From Bacteroidales bacterium (GTDB lineage: Bacteria > Bacteroidota > Bacteroidia > Bacteroidales > UBA932), in the NCBI GenBank assembly GCA_016293535.1, contig JAEDEB010000007.1, positions 1-58,632 of the forward strand: 58,632 bases of DNA, given 5' to 3'. The notes under the pieces are model-generated. The model worked only from the letters and a program-made list of their open reading frames with translations, did no database searches and was not told where the DNA came from. Both the position numbers and the translations under genes were made by a program. Shown piece after piece: positions 43,807 to 52,692 of the stretch; positions within the stretch are counted from its first letter, which is position 1; each line of letters starts with the position of its first letter.

Positions 43807-45354
43807 ATGATGAAAGTGAGAATCACCCTTACAGCCGGTTTCCTGCTGCTTGCCGCAGCAGGAAACCTGTTTGCGGAAAACGCAAAGCCTTCCAGCCCCG
43901 CAATGGTGGAGACCACGCTCAGAAATACGCTGTGGTTCGGCACCGAAACCGCGGCAGGACTCGCCTTTTCTCCGCTGAAAGCCCACAATGTGCTCGACCT
44001 GAACTACACGGGGAAATTCGGTGAGTATGCCCGTGCCCAGGACGCAGTGACATCCAACGGAATCAGCGTATCGACAAGCGGCGCCCTGATGCTGGGAAAA
44101 TTCAACCTGTGGGGTGAGTTCTCCTTCAACAATCTCTTCGAGAAGGGCGCAAGATTCAACTGCATCCGTTATGAGGTGCCGGAGAATATGCCCTATTATT
44201 TAGCCGACAGTTTCCAGAGCGGATGGAACCGCCAGGAGTACGATCTCTCCCTCAAGGGAGCCTCGCCTGTACTTTGGGACCACGTTTCGTTCGGACTGTC
44301 GGCCGAATATCTCACACGTGTGGGTGCAAAACAGAAGGACCCCCGCTGTGAGACATACAATTATCAGATAAAGGCCGTGCCATCCCTTGCCATAGGTCTC
44401 GGCGGCGGGCACGTGCTCGGAATCAACGGCTTCTTCCGCTATGGACACGAAAGGTCGACACCATCCATCAACAACGCAATGGTGGACCAGAAGGTGTTCA
44501 TAACCACAGGCCTGGGTGAGTACATACTGGGAAAGGTGGGCGGAAATGACGGCCAGAAAACCTGGTTCTACCGCGACTACGAATACGGCGGCGGCATCCA
44601 GTACTCCTACGAGGCGGACGTGAAGCTCCTGCTCAATGCGGATTTCCACATGGACAGGGAAGACGCCACCACCGCCCCGAAACTTCTCAAACGCATGGGT
44701 ACGTCAAAGGAGATGAACATCTCCGGAGATTTTACTGCCCTTTTCGGCAACTGCCTGTCAGACAGGCTCAAGGCAGCAGCAGAATACTCAACGACCAAGG
44801 GTATCGAATATGTACAGAGCCTCAACACCGAAGCTTTCAACCAGAGATGGGAGGTCATTAGCGAGAATGAAATGAGCAACTTCCGCTTTATGGAAGTGTC
44901 TCTGAGCTACGACCATCTCTTCGGAGCCACCGGAGATGGTGATTATGACTGGAAGGTCCTTGGGGAACTGTCATATATGTCCAGGAACTACAGCTACAAC
45001 CTGCCTCTGTCCACCTTCGACGCCTCATCTCTCTATGCCGGGGCAGGAGGCTGCTGGAACGGAAAATTCGGCAAGGCCGACCTGCTGGTCAGCGCCAAGG
45101 CCGGCTATTCCAAGGCCCTTTCGGGAGAGTATCTCTACGGGGGCACCAAAGGAGATGCAGAACTTCAGAATCTCTACCTCCATGACATAGCCTTTTACGG
45201 CACAGACAACCTGAGGACAAACGCGGGAATCACCTGCACCGTACACGCCCGCAAGACTCATTTCCGCATTGGAATCCAAGGAAGCTATATCCTCCCTTTC
45301 GGGCTGAAGACGGACAAGATTCTGTGCTCGTCCACTTTCGGAATCATATTCTAA
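43807..45354 (+). CDS. outer-membrane beta-barrel protein (DUF6850-like)
   Basis: A 515-residue protein with a signal peptide (VRITLTAGFLLLAAAGNLFA) and alternating hydrophobic/aromatic strands throughout (FNLWGEFSFNNLF, WDHVSFGLSAEYL, FRIGIQGSYILPFG), ending with a terminal aromatic strand (CSSTFGIIF), the usual outer-membrane insertion signal. This suggests a barrel of perhaps 16 or more strands. The DUF6850 name is from memory and needs a profile search. Ten bases after the DUF4876 gene. It could be a second pore or an assembly partner of the receptor. Confidence 0.78.
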   Translation: MMKVRITLTAGFLLLAAAGNLFAENAKPSSPAMVETTLRNTLWFGTETAAGLAFSPLKAHNVLDLNYTGKFGEYARAQDAVTSNGISVSTSGALMLGKFNLWGEFSFNNLFEKGARFNCIRYEVPENMPYYLADSFQSGWNRQEYDLSLKGASPVLWDHVSFGLSAEYLTRVGAKQKDPRCETYNYQIKAVPSLAIGLGGGHVLGINGFFRYGHERSTPSINNAMVDQKVFITTGLGEYILGKVGGNDGQKTWFYRDYEYGGGIQYSYEADVKLLLNADFHMDREDATTAPKLLKRMGTSKEMNISGDFTALFGNCLSDRLKAAAEYSTTKGIEYVQSLNTEAFNQRWEVISENEMSNFRFMEVSLSYDHLFGATGDGDYDWKVLGELSYMSRNYSYNLPLSTFDASSLYAGAGGCWNGKFGKADLLVSAKAGYSKALSGEYLYGGTKGDAELQNLYLHDIAFYGTDNLRTNAGITCTVHARKTHFRIGIQGSYILPFGLKTDKILCSSTFGIIF

Positions 45355-45367
45355 ACATACATATATC

Positions 45368-47566
45368 GTGAAATTTACAGGCAAACTCACCACTTTGCTG
45401 CTTCTTTCCGCATGCTCCCTCCAGATATGCGGCGCCCAGCGCAGAACCTTCGCCATCGTGATTGACAGCGAAAGCCTTTCCGCCTGCTCTCAGGAGGTTG
45501 AGGCATACAGAAGCGCCGTCTCCGACGAAGGGCCTCTCGGAGTAGTCCTGTCTGCCGACTGGGATTCTCCCGAACAGGTCCGTGACAGCCTCCTCCACTA
45601 TTACAGGAACGCTTCCCTCGAGGGCGCCGTGTTCATCGGGGACATCCCGATTCCCATGATAAGAAAGGCCCAGCACCTGACCTCGGCCTTCAAGATGAGC
45701 GAGAAACACCCTATGAGGGACTCCTCCGTTCCGTCAGACCGTTTCTACGATGACTTTGATCTGAAGTTCGATTTCGTCTGCAGGGACAGCATACAGACGG
45801 AACTCTTCTACTATGAACTTTCTCCCGGCTCGCCGCAGAACATCACTTCCGACATATATACAGGAAGAATAAAACCGAGCGGAAAATATACGGACAAAAA
45901 CTCTGAGCTGAAGGCCTACCTCCGGAAGGCTGTCGAATACAAGCTACTACTCAGAACAAGGCCTGAAGACTGCATCGCCGACAGGCTCTGTTCCTATACC
46001 GGCGACGGCTCGTTCTCCAACAGTCTGATAGCATGGAAGGACGAGACCATAACCCTTGCGGAGCAGTTCCCTCAGGCTGACCCTTCTGCGGACGGCATGA
46101 GATTCTATCTCTTTGCGATGCAGCCTTATATGAAGGAGACCATGCTCGCGGAAATAGCAAGGGAAGACCTTGACATCGTTCTTTTCCATGAACACGGAAT
46201 GCCCGAAAGACAATACCTTACCGGAACTCCTCCGGCTGAGGACCTCGATGGGTATTACAATACCGGACGCTATCTCGCGAGGGCTGCCGTACGCACGCGC
46301 CTTCGCTATGGGGACAGCCCGGAAGAGGCCATGGCCTCGGTGATGGAACGCTACGGCCTGGATTCTTCCTGGGTATGCGACAGCTTCGACCCCGAGGTGG
46401 TAAAGGCGGATTCACTCGAGGATCTGCGCACAGGCATAGTGCTTGATGACATACAGAAGACAGCGCCGAACGTAAGGCTCGCCATCTTCGATGCCTGCTA
46501 CAACGGGGACTTCCGCGAGGAGGACTGTGTTGCATCAAGGTATGTGATGTCACCGGGCAAGTCCATAGCGGCAGTCGGCAATTCAGTCAACGTGCTCCAG
46601 GACAAGTCCTCATCCGACCTGCTCGGCATGCTCGGTTGCGGCTACTGCGTGGGCGAGTGGCTCAGGCAGGTCAACATCCTGGAATCCCACATACTCGGAG
46701 ACCCTACCTTCCGTTTCGCCCGCTCGTGCGAAGCCGAACTCCCGGATACCCACAACGGGGACATCGAATACTGGAAAAGACTTGCCGGAGCCGGCAACTG
46801 TCCGGATATCAGGGGCCTTGCACTTCACAGACTCTTCGACCTCGAATACGCCGATATGGCGGAACTGCTACTGGATACCTACAAAAGCTCCGACAGCTAT
46901 ATGCTGAGGCTGCAGTGCATGCATCTGCTCGCCCACTATCCAACGGAGGCGTACATGCAGCTGCTTACCCTCTCGGCAAACGACCCTTACGAATTCATAC
47001 GCAGGAAGACCGCCCACTATCTCGGAAAGGTGGGGACTCCGGAGGCGGCACGCGTGCTCGCCGGCATGTACCTGCGCGACAGAAACGCCAAGAGAGTGTT
47101 CTTCAACATCACCATGGCGGCATCCCATTTCCCTGAAGGTATGTTCCTCGAGGCTTTGCACGATGCCGCAGAGGAGTCTGTCGACGAAGAGGGACGCGAA
47201 GCCCTGCTTAGCCAGGCTGCAAAGGAGATAGCCTCCCATGTGTCAATGATGAAGTCCACTGCAGCCCTCCTTGCTGAGAATCCGGTGAAAGTTGGAAGAA
47301 ATGGCTTCTATATCTCCGGAATGAGGAACAATCCTTATCCTGTGCTTGCGCCCGGGCTTCTGAAGATTGTATGCAACCCTGCCGCCGAGACTGCTCTCAG
47401 AGTGCAGGCTACGGAAGTCCTCGGCTGGTTTGTAAGGGCCTTCAACCGTGGGGAAATAGCAGCCACGCTTGACGGGCTCAAGGCTTCGGAAAAGGATATG
47501 CCTACGGAGTTGAAGAATGAAATAACCAGGACAGTCGGCAGACTGTCGGATTACCTCAGAAAATAA
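45368..47566 (+). CDS. gingipain-like (C25-like) putative cysteine peptidase with HEAT-type C-terminus, copy 1
   Basis: A 732-residue exported protein starting at a GTG (45368). The N-terminal half follows the order of C25/caspase-fold peptidases: GAVFIGDIPIPMI near residue 88, VPSDRFYDDFD, DIYTGRIKP, the histidine motif FHEHGMPE (His276-Gly277), the nucleophile motif FDACYNGDF (Cys377) and ILGDPTF near 443. The remainder (about 480-732) is helical with HEAT-like pairs (LRLQCMHLLAHYPTEAYMQLL). The signal may be type II (LLSAC, cysteine 16) or type I (CGA before Q24). No type IX sorting domain is evident. Predicted specificity is unknown. Tandem with a paralogue one base downstream. Confidence 0.78.
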   Translation: MKFTGKLTTLLLLSACSLQICGAQRRTFAIVIDSESLSACSQEVEAYRSAVSDEGPLGVVLSADWDSPEQVRDSLLHYYRNASLEGAVFIGDIPIPMIRKAQHLTSAFKMSEKHPMRDSSVPSDRFYDDFDLKFDFVCRDSIQTELFYYELSPGSPQNITSDIYTGRIKPSGKYTDKNSELKAYLRKAVEYKLLLRTRPEDCIADRLCSYTGDGSFSNSLIAWKDETITLAEQFPQADPSADGMRFYLFAMQPYMKETMLAEIAREDLDIVLFHEHGMPERQYLTGTPPAEDLDGYYNTGRYLARAAVRTRLRYGDSPEEAMASVMERYGLDSSWVCDSFDPEVVKADSLEDLRTGIVLDDIQKTAPNVRLAIFDACYNGDFREEDCVASRYVMSPGKSIAAVGNSVNVLQDKSSSDLLGMLGCGYCVGEWLRQVNILESHILGDPTFRFARSCEAELPDTHNGDIEYWKRLAGAGNCPDIRGLALHRLFDLEYADMAELLLDTYKSSDSYMLRLQCMHLLAHYPTEAYMQLLTLSANDPYEFIRRKTAHYLGKVGTPEAARVLAGMYLRDRNAKRVFFNITMAASHFPEGMFLEALHDAAEESVDEEGREALLSQAAKEIASHVSMMKSTAALLAENPVKVGRNGFYISGMRNNPYPVLAPGLLKIVCNPAAETALRVQATEVLGWFVRAFNRGEIAATLDGLKASEKDMPTELKNEITRTVGRLSDYLRK

Positions 47567-47567
47567 G

Positions 47568-49724
47568 ATGAAAGCATCATACACAGCCATATCTATTCTT
47601 GCGGCTTCGCTCCTGCTCGCAGCTCAGCCTGCGGTGGCCGGGCGCAGCGCAGAGGACGGAATACATATAGAGAAATGCTCTGCCAGGGGCGGCAGTTCCT
47701 TTGCCATCATTACGGACAGCGAAACCTACGGGGCCTGCCGGGAAGAACTGCACGCCTACAGGGATGTACTCGAACAGGAGGGGCTTGCAACCTACATCGC
47801 CCACTCAGAATGGAAATCCCCGGACCAGATAAAGGCTCTGATTGCCCGTCTTTATGCAGGCAAACCTGCGCTCGAGGGCGTAGTCTTCGTCGGGGATGTT
47901 CCTATTGTGATGGTCAGGGAGGCCCAGCACATGACCACGGCCTTCAAGATGAACGAACAGGAGTGGCCTATCTTCGAATCGAGCATGGCTTCCGACCGCT
48001 TCTACGACGACTTCGACCTGAGATTCGATTTCATCTGCAGGGACAGCCTGCGCAGCGATGTCTTCTACTACCGTCTTTCCGAAAAGGGCGCACAGCATCT
48101 TGACCCGGATATTTATTCGGCGAGAATGAAGGTGCCCGCAACGATGGACGGGGACAAGCACGCGATAATGCGCGCATATCTGCGCAAGGTTGTGGATGCA
48201 CACCGGAATCCCGGCGTCCTCGACAGAATGAGATATTTCGCCGGACGCGGATACAACTCGGACTGCCTCACTCTGTGGCGGCAGAAGCCATTGGCTTTCA
48301 GGGAGAGTTTCCCTTACTGCTTCAGTACTGCTGACGGAAACTCCTTCCTCAACTTCAGGCAGCAGCCCGGAATGAAATACAGACTGCTGGAAGATCTGGA
48401 ACGCAAGGGAACGGATTTCTTCATGTTCAGCGAACACGGGGCTCCGGAGATCCAGTACATCTCGCCGACATCGGTGGCCGAAAATCTGGATGAATGCGTG
48501 GATCTGCTGAAGAGAAGAATAGCGTCCATGTACAGGAAATACAGGGGAACCGAGGACGAAGAGGCCTTCATTCACGAGGCCCTGGACTCGCTCTTCCACA
48601 TAGGAAGGGAGATGCTTTCGGATTCGTCCCTGACCGTACTGGCAGGCAGGGATTCTGCCGCAGCTGCTGACGCAGACATCTTCCTCGACGACATAAAGGG
48701 CATAAGAAGCAATCCGCGCATAATAGTCTTCAACGCCTGCTACAACGGTTCATTCCATAGGGAAGAGGGCTATGTCGCCGGCTGCCACGTTTTCGGAGAG
48801 GGAGACTGTGTGGTCGCGCAGGGCAACACCGTGAACGTCCTTCAGGACAAGTGGGAGGACAAGCTCATTGGCTATCTTTCCATAGGAGAGAGGGTCGGCA
48901 TGTGGCAGAGGGAGAACCCTTATCTCGAGTCCCACCTGATAGGAGACCCGACCTTCCGTTTCCTCCCTCACGACGAAGCCGAAGCTCGGATTCTGGCAGA
49001 GCTCCACTCCCAGCTCATCTCAAGAAAGTGCGACACAGGGTACTGGCTCTCCTGCCTTGATTCCGACATGCCTGTTCTCAGAAGCGCGGGCGTAAGCCAT
49101 CTTGCAAAGATTGGCAAGAAAGAATTTTCCGACAGGATTTTCAGAGTGTTCTTGAAAGACAAGTCGCCTGTGGTCAGGCTCCACGCACTGAATGCCCTCG
49201 CCGCCTACGGGGACGCGAACTTCAAGAAAGCCGTGGAACTCGGGCTCAATGACGGTTTCGAGCCTGTTGTCCGGACAAGCTGCTCTCTTGCTATGGCAAG
49301 CGGTGACTCAGCCCTCCTCCCGGCACTCGAGAAGGCGGCATCGCTGACACACATGATGAGGGTTTGCGACATGGTTGCTCCGAGAGCGATTTCAGTCATC
49401 AGCGGTGAGAAGGCAGGACGTCTGACGGCAACTGTCTCAGACAGTTCCGCACCGGCGCGCAGGAGAATAAACGCGATGCGCAACTTCCGCAACGACCGCT
49501 CCATTGCAGCCGTGGAGCCTCTTCTCGCAGTGGCGGGCTCTCCCGAGGAGGATGAGAACATCAGAAAGATAGCCTGCGAAGTCCTCGGATGGTATGTGCT
49601 TTCCGACGCTGCCCCGGACATAGTGAAGGAACTCAGGACCATAGCCAAGACTCAGAAAAAGACTCTCCCCGAGTCTGTCCGCAAAGAAATTGAAAAAACA
49701 GTCAAAAGGCTGACCAATATCTGA
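47568..49724 (+). CDS. gingipain-like (C25-like) putative cysteine peptidase with HEAT-type C-terminus, copy 2
   Basis: A 718-residue paralogue of the preceding gene with a type I signal (ILAASLLLAAQPAVA). Shared landmarks are GVVFVGDVPIVMV, ASDRFYDDFD, DIYSARMKV, the histidine motif FSEHGAPE (His290-Gly291), the nucleophile FNACYNGSF (Cys391), GNTVNVLQDKW and LIGDPTFRF. Both catalytic residues are kept, so both copies could be active. The HEAT-like C-terminus (about 490-718) includes VVRLHALNALAAYGD and EDENIRKIACEVLGWYVL. The two copies are clearly diverged, so the duplication is old and substrate ranges may differ. Confidence 0.78.
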   Translation: MKASYTAISILAASLLLAAQPAVAGRSAEDGIHIEKCSARGGSSFAIITDSETYGACREELHAYRDVLEQEGLATYIAHSEWKSPDQIKALIARLYAGKPALEGVVFVGDVPIVMVREAQHMTTAFKMNEQEWPIFESSMASDRFYDDFDLRFDFICRDSLRSDVFYYRLSEKGAQHLDPDIYSARMKVPATMDGDKHAIMRAYLRKVVDAHRNPGVLDRMRYFAGRGYNSDCLTLWRQKPLAFRESFPYCFSTADGNSFLNFRQQPGMKYRLLEDLERKGTDFFMFSEHGAPEIQYISPTSVAENLDECVDLLKRRIASMYRKYRGTEDEEAFIHEALDSLFHIGREMLSDSSLTVLAGRDSAAAADADIFLDDIKGIRSNPRIIVFNACYNGSFHREEGYVAGCHVFGEGDCVVAQGNTVNVLQDKWEDKLIGYLSIGERVGMWQRENPYLESHLIGDPTFRFLPHDEAEARILAELHSQLISRKCDTGYWLSCLDSDMPVLRSAGVSHLAKIGKKEFSDRIFRVFLKDKSPVVRLHALNALAAYGDANFKKAVELGLNDGFEPVVRTSCSLAMASGDSALLPALEKAASLTHMMRVCDMVAPRAISVISGEKAGRLTATVSDSSAPARRRINAMRNFRNDRSIAAVEPLLAVAGSPEEDENIRKIACEVLGWYVLSDAAPDIVKELRTIAKTQKKTLPESVRKEIEKTVKRLTNI

Positions 49725-49731
49725 TTGCATA

Positions 49732-51225
49732 ATGAATAAGATTCATGTTCTGCTGGTACCGGCCCTGCTTGCGGTATCAGCCGTAAACTCAAGCGCACAG
49801 CATACGCTGATTCCTACTTACAGATGGAAGGCATCGGCTGACGTGGAGCTTCCTGCATTTGTGGACAACTCCCTGAGCCGGTATTTTCCACCTGTCATAG
49901 ACCAGATGGGTGGCTCTTGCGCCCAGGCCTCATACATAGGATATATGTTTACATATGAGGTCAACCGCCTTCTCGACAGGGACGCATCCCTGCCGGAGAA
50001 CAGGTTCAGCTACCTCTACACCTGGAACTTCATAAACGGAGGAGAGGATGAGGGGAGCATAGGAACAGACGGTCTGAACCTCGCTCTCCAGAACGGAGTG
50101 ATAACTGAAAAGGACTTTCCGAAGCAGTACAGCGGATCTCAGTTCTACTGGGCAAGCGGATATGAGAAGTATTTCAACGGAATGCACTACAGAACTGACC
50201 ATTTCGACGAGATAGAGGTGGTCGACGCCGAGGGCATAGAAACGGTCAAGAGGTATCTCTACGACAGGAACGAACCCGGAAAATGCGGGGGAATCGTGAC
50301 CTTCTCCTCCCGGGCGGGAGAATGGACCTTCAACAACTCGTATTCAGGTCCGTCGGGAACGGGATACAGGTCCCTGCTCACGTCGCTCTCCCCGACAGGT
50401 GCGCACGCAATGACCATAGTCGGTTACGACGACCTCGTGGAATTCAACGCTCCGGACGGAAACGTCTCGAAGGGAGCATTCATAGTGACCAATACCTACG
50501 GGACCTTCTTCCACGACAATGGACGCTTCTATCTGCCATACTGGTTCTTCCTTCAGGAAAGAACGGGAGAACAGCTGAGCAAAACGGTGACCGGCGTGAC
50601 TGTCAAGTATGTGGATCCTCTCATAGTGTTCAGAGTCGGGCTCGAGTACAGTTCCAGGGACGACATCTCCTTCAATTTCGGCGTGTCCGGAAGCAGCACC
50701 GACACCTATCCTCAGCACAATTATGTGGTTCCTATTGCCGAAAATCAGGGCGGTGATTACCCAATGAGGGGAAAATACGGGGATTCAGACATAGAGTTCG
50801 GCTTCGATTTCTCCTCGCATGTGGAGAAGATGGAGGGAATGGATGAACCCAACTATTTCCTCATTGTGCGCAGGGACATACGCGGCGAGATGAAGGGAAG
50901 CGGAAAGATGCTCTCCTTCTCGGTGTACGACTACCGCAAGGACAAGGACAAGCCTGTCATCCACACCTGCTACGAGGCAAAGGGCGTGGAACTCAAGGAG
51001 GGCAAGAATATCTTCAACGTATCCTCGGTGCCGCCTCCTCAGACATCCTGCTCGGCCGTCGAATGGCTCCAGACCATATCGAAGGAACCAGTTTCCGCTC
51101 CTTTTGTCGTAAGGACGGCAAAGGGACGGTTCGCAAAGATGAAACTGGACTCCTATGACCGCGAAGCCGGTACGATACAGCTCAAATATGTCTACAATCC
51201 GAATTCAAGCAGAAGGTTGAAATGA
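49732..51225 (+). CDS. secreted papain-fold (C1-like) cysteine peptidase
   Basis: A 497-residue exported protein (signal ending NSSAQ). The N-terminal domain (about 30-275) has the papain triad: oxyanion Gln58 and nucleophile Cys63 in DQMGGSCAQAS, His225 in TGAHAMTIVGYDD and Asn254 in VTNTYGTFF, where papain has NSWG. The Gln-Cys spacing is one shorter than in papain. The C-terminal part (about 285-497) is beta-rich and looks like an adhesion or accessory domain (HNYVVPIAENQGGDYPM). Operon position after two C25-like genes points to shared protein breakdown. Its stop overlaps the HmuY-like start by four bases. Confidence 0.82.
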   Translation: MNKIHVLLVPALLAVSAVNSSAQHTLIPTYRWKASADVELPAFVDNSLSRYFPPVIDQMGGSCAQASYIGYMFTYEVNRLLDRDASLPENRFSYLYTWNFINGGEDEGSIGTDGLNLALQNGVITEKDFPKQYSGSQFYWASGYEKYFNGMHYRTDHFDEIEVVDAEGIETVKRYLYDRNEPGKCGGIVTFSSRAGEWTFNNSYSGPSGTGYRSLLTSLSPTGAHAMTIVGYDDLVEFNAPDGNVSKGAFIVTNTYGTFFHDNGRFYLPYWFFLQERTGEQLSKTVTGVTVKYVDPLIVFRVGLEYSSRDDISFNFGVSGSSTDTYPQHNYVVPIAENQGGDYPMRGKYGDSDIEFGFDFSSHVEKMEGMDEPNYFLIVRRDIRGEMKGSGKMLSFSVYDYRKDKDKPVIHTCYEAKGVELKEGKNIFNVSSVPPPQTSCSAVEWLQTISKEPVSAPFVVRTAKGRFAKMKLDSYDREAGTIQLKYVYNPNSSRRLK

Positions 51226-51608
51226 GAAACACAGTCAGAATATTCTTAGCTCTCATATTGGGCTCCGTGCTGCTTTCCTGCAATGGCGAAGGAAAGGGCG
51301 ACGAGGCCCTGCGCGAAGGCGAAATCACAATCAGCGGCCTGTCCTCTGACAAATGGACCTACTTCTCCTTCGAAAAGGGAGAGGTCGTGGGACAGAGCGA
51401 GTTCCTTTCCGATGAGGAGGATGCGCTCTGGGCTGAAAGGCTGGACTGGGACATAGCTATATGCGGAGACTATATCAAGACAAACGGAGGAGATTCCGGA
51501 AAGGGTATGGGAGGCATACTCCGCGACCGCACATCCAATTTCCTGACCTTGGAAGAGGCGCCCGCAGACGGATACCTCGTTGATGAGGTCCGTATGGTCA
51601 AAAAATGA
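51222..51608 (+). CDS. short HmuY-like lipoprotein, candidate haemophore
   Basis: A 128-residue predicted lipoprotein (signal LALILGSVLLSC, cysteine 20). The mature sequence carries the HmuY-family pattern: WTYFSFEKGEVVG (residues 45-57), LDWDIAICGDYIKTNGG (74-90) and GKGMGG (94-98). HmuY of P. gingivalis binds haem through two histidines; relatives in Bacteroides and Tannerella are reported to use methionines. Here the mature part has no histidine, and only Met96 and Met125 remain as candidates. It is also much shorter than usual HmuY (about 200 residues), ending where the second sheet would begin. Coupled by a four-base overlap to the papain-like gene. Confidence 0.72.
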   Translation: MRNTVRIFLALILGSVLLSCNGEGKGDEALREGEITISGLSSDKWTYFSFEKGEVVGQSEFLSDEEDALWAERLDWDIAICGDYIKTNGGDSGKGMGGILRDRTSNFLTLEEAPADGYLVDEVRMVKK

Positions 51609-51654
51609 CCGGTGCATAAGAACGGACCCGTCAAAGGGAGGCCGTCAGGACTGG

Positions 51655-52680
51655 TCAGAGGAAAGCCATCAGAGGGGCGAGGATGGCGGTGAGCTGATCG
51701 TTTTCGAGAAGGAAGCCGTCGTGGCCGAAGTTGGAGCTGACTTCCCTGAAATCCGCTCCGGGAATCATACCGGCAAAGACTTTCTGGTCAGCAAGAGGGA
51801 ACATGCCGTCGGTGTCGATGGCAATGACCGTCGACTGCGCTTTTATTCCGGAGAGAGCCCTTTCCACTCCGCCTCTGCCTCTGCCGACATTGTGGCTGTC
51901 CACGGCATAGGTCAGATAATAGTAGGAATAGGCATCGAATCCCCTTCTGGTAAGCTTGAGACCCTGGTATCTCTCGTATGATGCCGCCCTGTCGGCGAAG
52001 ATAACGTCTTCGTCGGTCTCCTGCTGGGTCAGGGCGTATCCGCGGAAGGTCCTGTAGGAAATCAGGGCCTGGGCACGGGCACATCGCAGACCGGCCTCTC
52101 CCCCGTGTATATCCTTGCAAGCCTCGAAGCCCGGATCGGCGAGCAAGGCCATCCTCTGGGCTTCCATCCCCGCCGTAACCCAAGGTGTCACTCTCGGGCA
52201 GGTGGCAACGAACACGGCCTTTCTTATCCGCTCCGGCTCCATCACCGCCCATTCGACGGCCTGGAATCCGCCTATGGACCCGCCAATTATCAGGTCTATG
52301 GACTCGATTCCGAGGGCCTTGCGCACAAGTATGGACGCATTGACCATATCCCTTACCGTCGTTTTCGGAAAATCCAGGAAATACGGACGCCCGGTCGAAG
52401 GGTTGAGCGAAGCGGGGCCGCTGGAACCGTAAGGGGAGGTCAGCATATTCACGCAGACGACGAAGAAGCGCTGCGTGTCGATAAGCTTTCCGGGGCCGAC
52501 GAGTTCCGGCCACCAGTCCTCAGCATCGGAGTTGGCGGTCAGGGCGTGGCATATCCAGACGACCTTGTCGCCCGGAGCGTATCCCCTGTCCGAACAGCGG
52601 TACTCCACATCGATGGACGGAAGGACTCCTCCGGCTTCGAAATGGAATGGGGCATCTGTATGGAGAACGTGCGACTTCAT
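51655..52680 (-). CDS. metX: homoserine O-acetyltransferase
   Basis: Alpha/beta-hydrolase that acylates homoserine using acetyl-CoA (succinyl-CoA in some members), the first committed step to methionine. The 341-residue product has the nucleophile elbow IGGSIGGFQAVEW (serine near residue 146), ALTANSDAEDWWPELVGPG near 47, NMLTSPYGSSGPASLNP near 78, and the aspartate/histidine in DTDGMFPLADQ and FGHDGFLLE. Acyl preference cannot be read with certainty. It starts 12 bases after asd and shares the homoserine pathway with it. Confidence 0.92.
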   Translation of the reverse strand: MKSHVLHTDAPFHFEAGGVLPSIDVEYRCSDRGYAPGDKVVWICHALTANSDAEDWWPELVGPGKLIDTQRFFVVCVNMLTSPYGSSGPASLNPSTGRPYFLDFPKTTVRDMVNASILVRKALGIESIDLIIGGSIGGFQAVEWAVMEPERIRKAVFVATCPRVTPWVTAGMEAQRMALLADPGFEACKDIHGGEAGLRCARAQALISYRTFRGYALTQQETDEDVIFADRAASYERYQGLKLTRRGFDAYSYYYLTYAVDSHNVGRGRGGVERALSGIKAQSTVIAIDTDGMFPLADQKVFAGMIPGADFREVSSNFGHDGFLLENDQLTAILAPLMAFL

Positions 52681-52692
52681 CAACAAGGGAAC

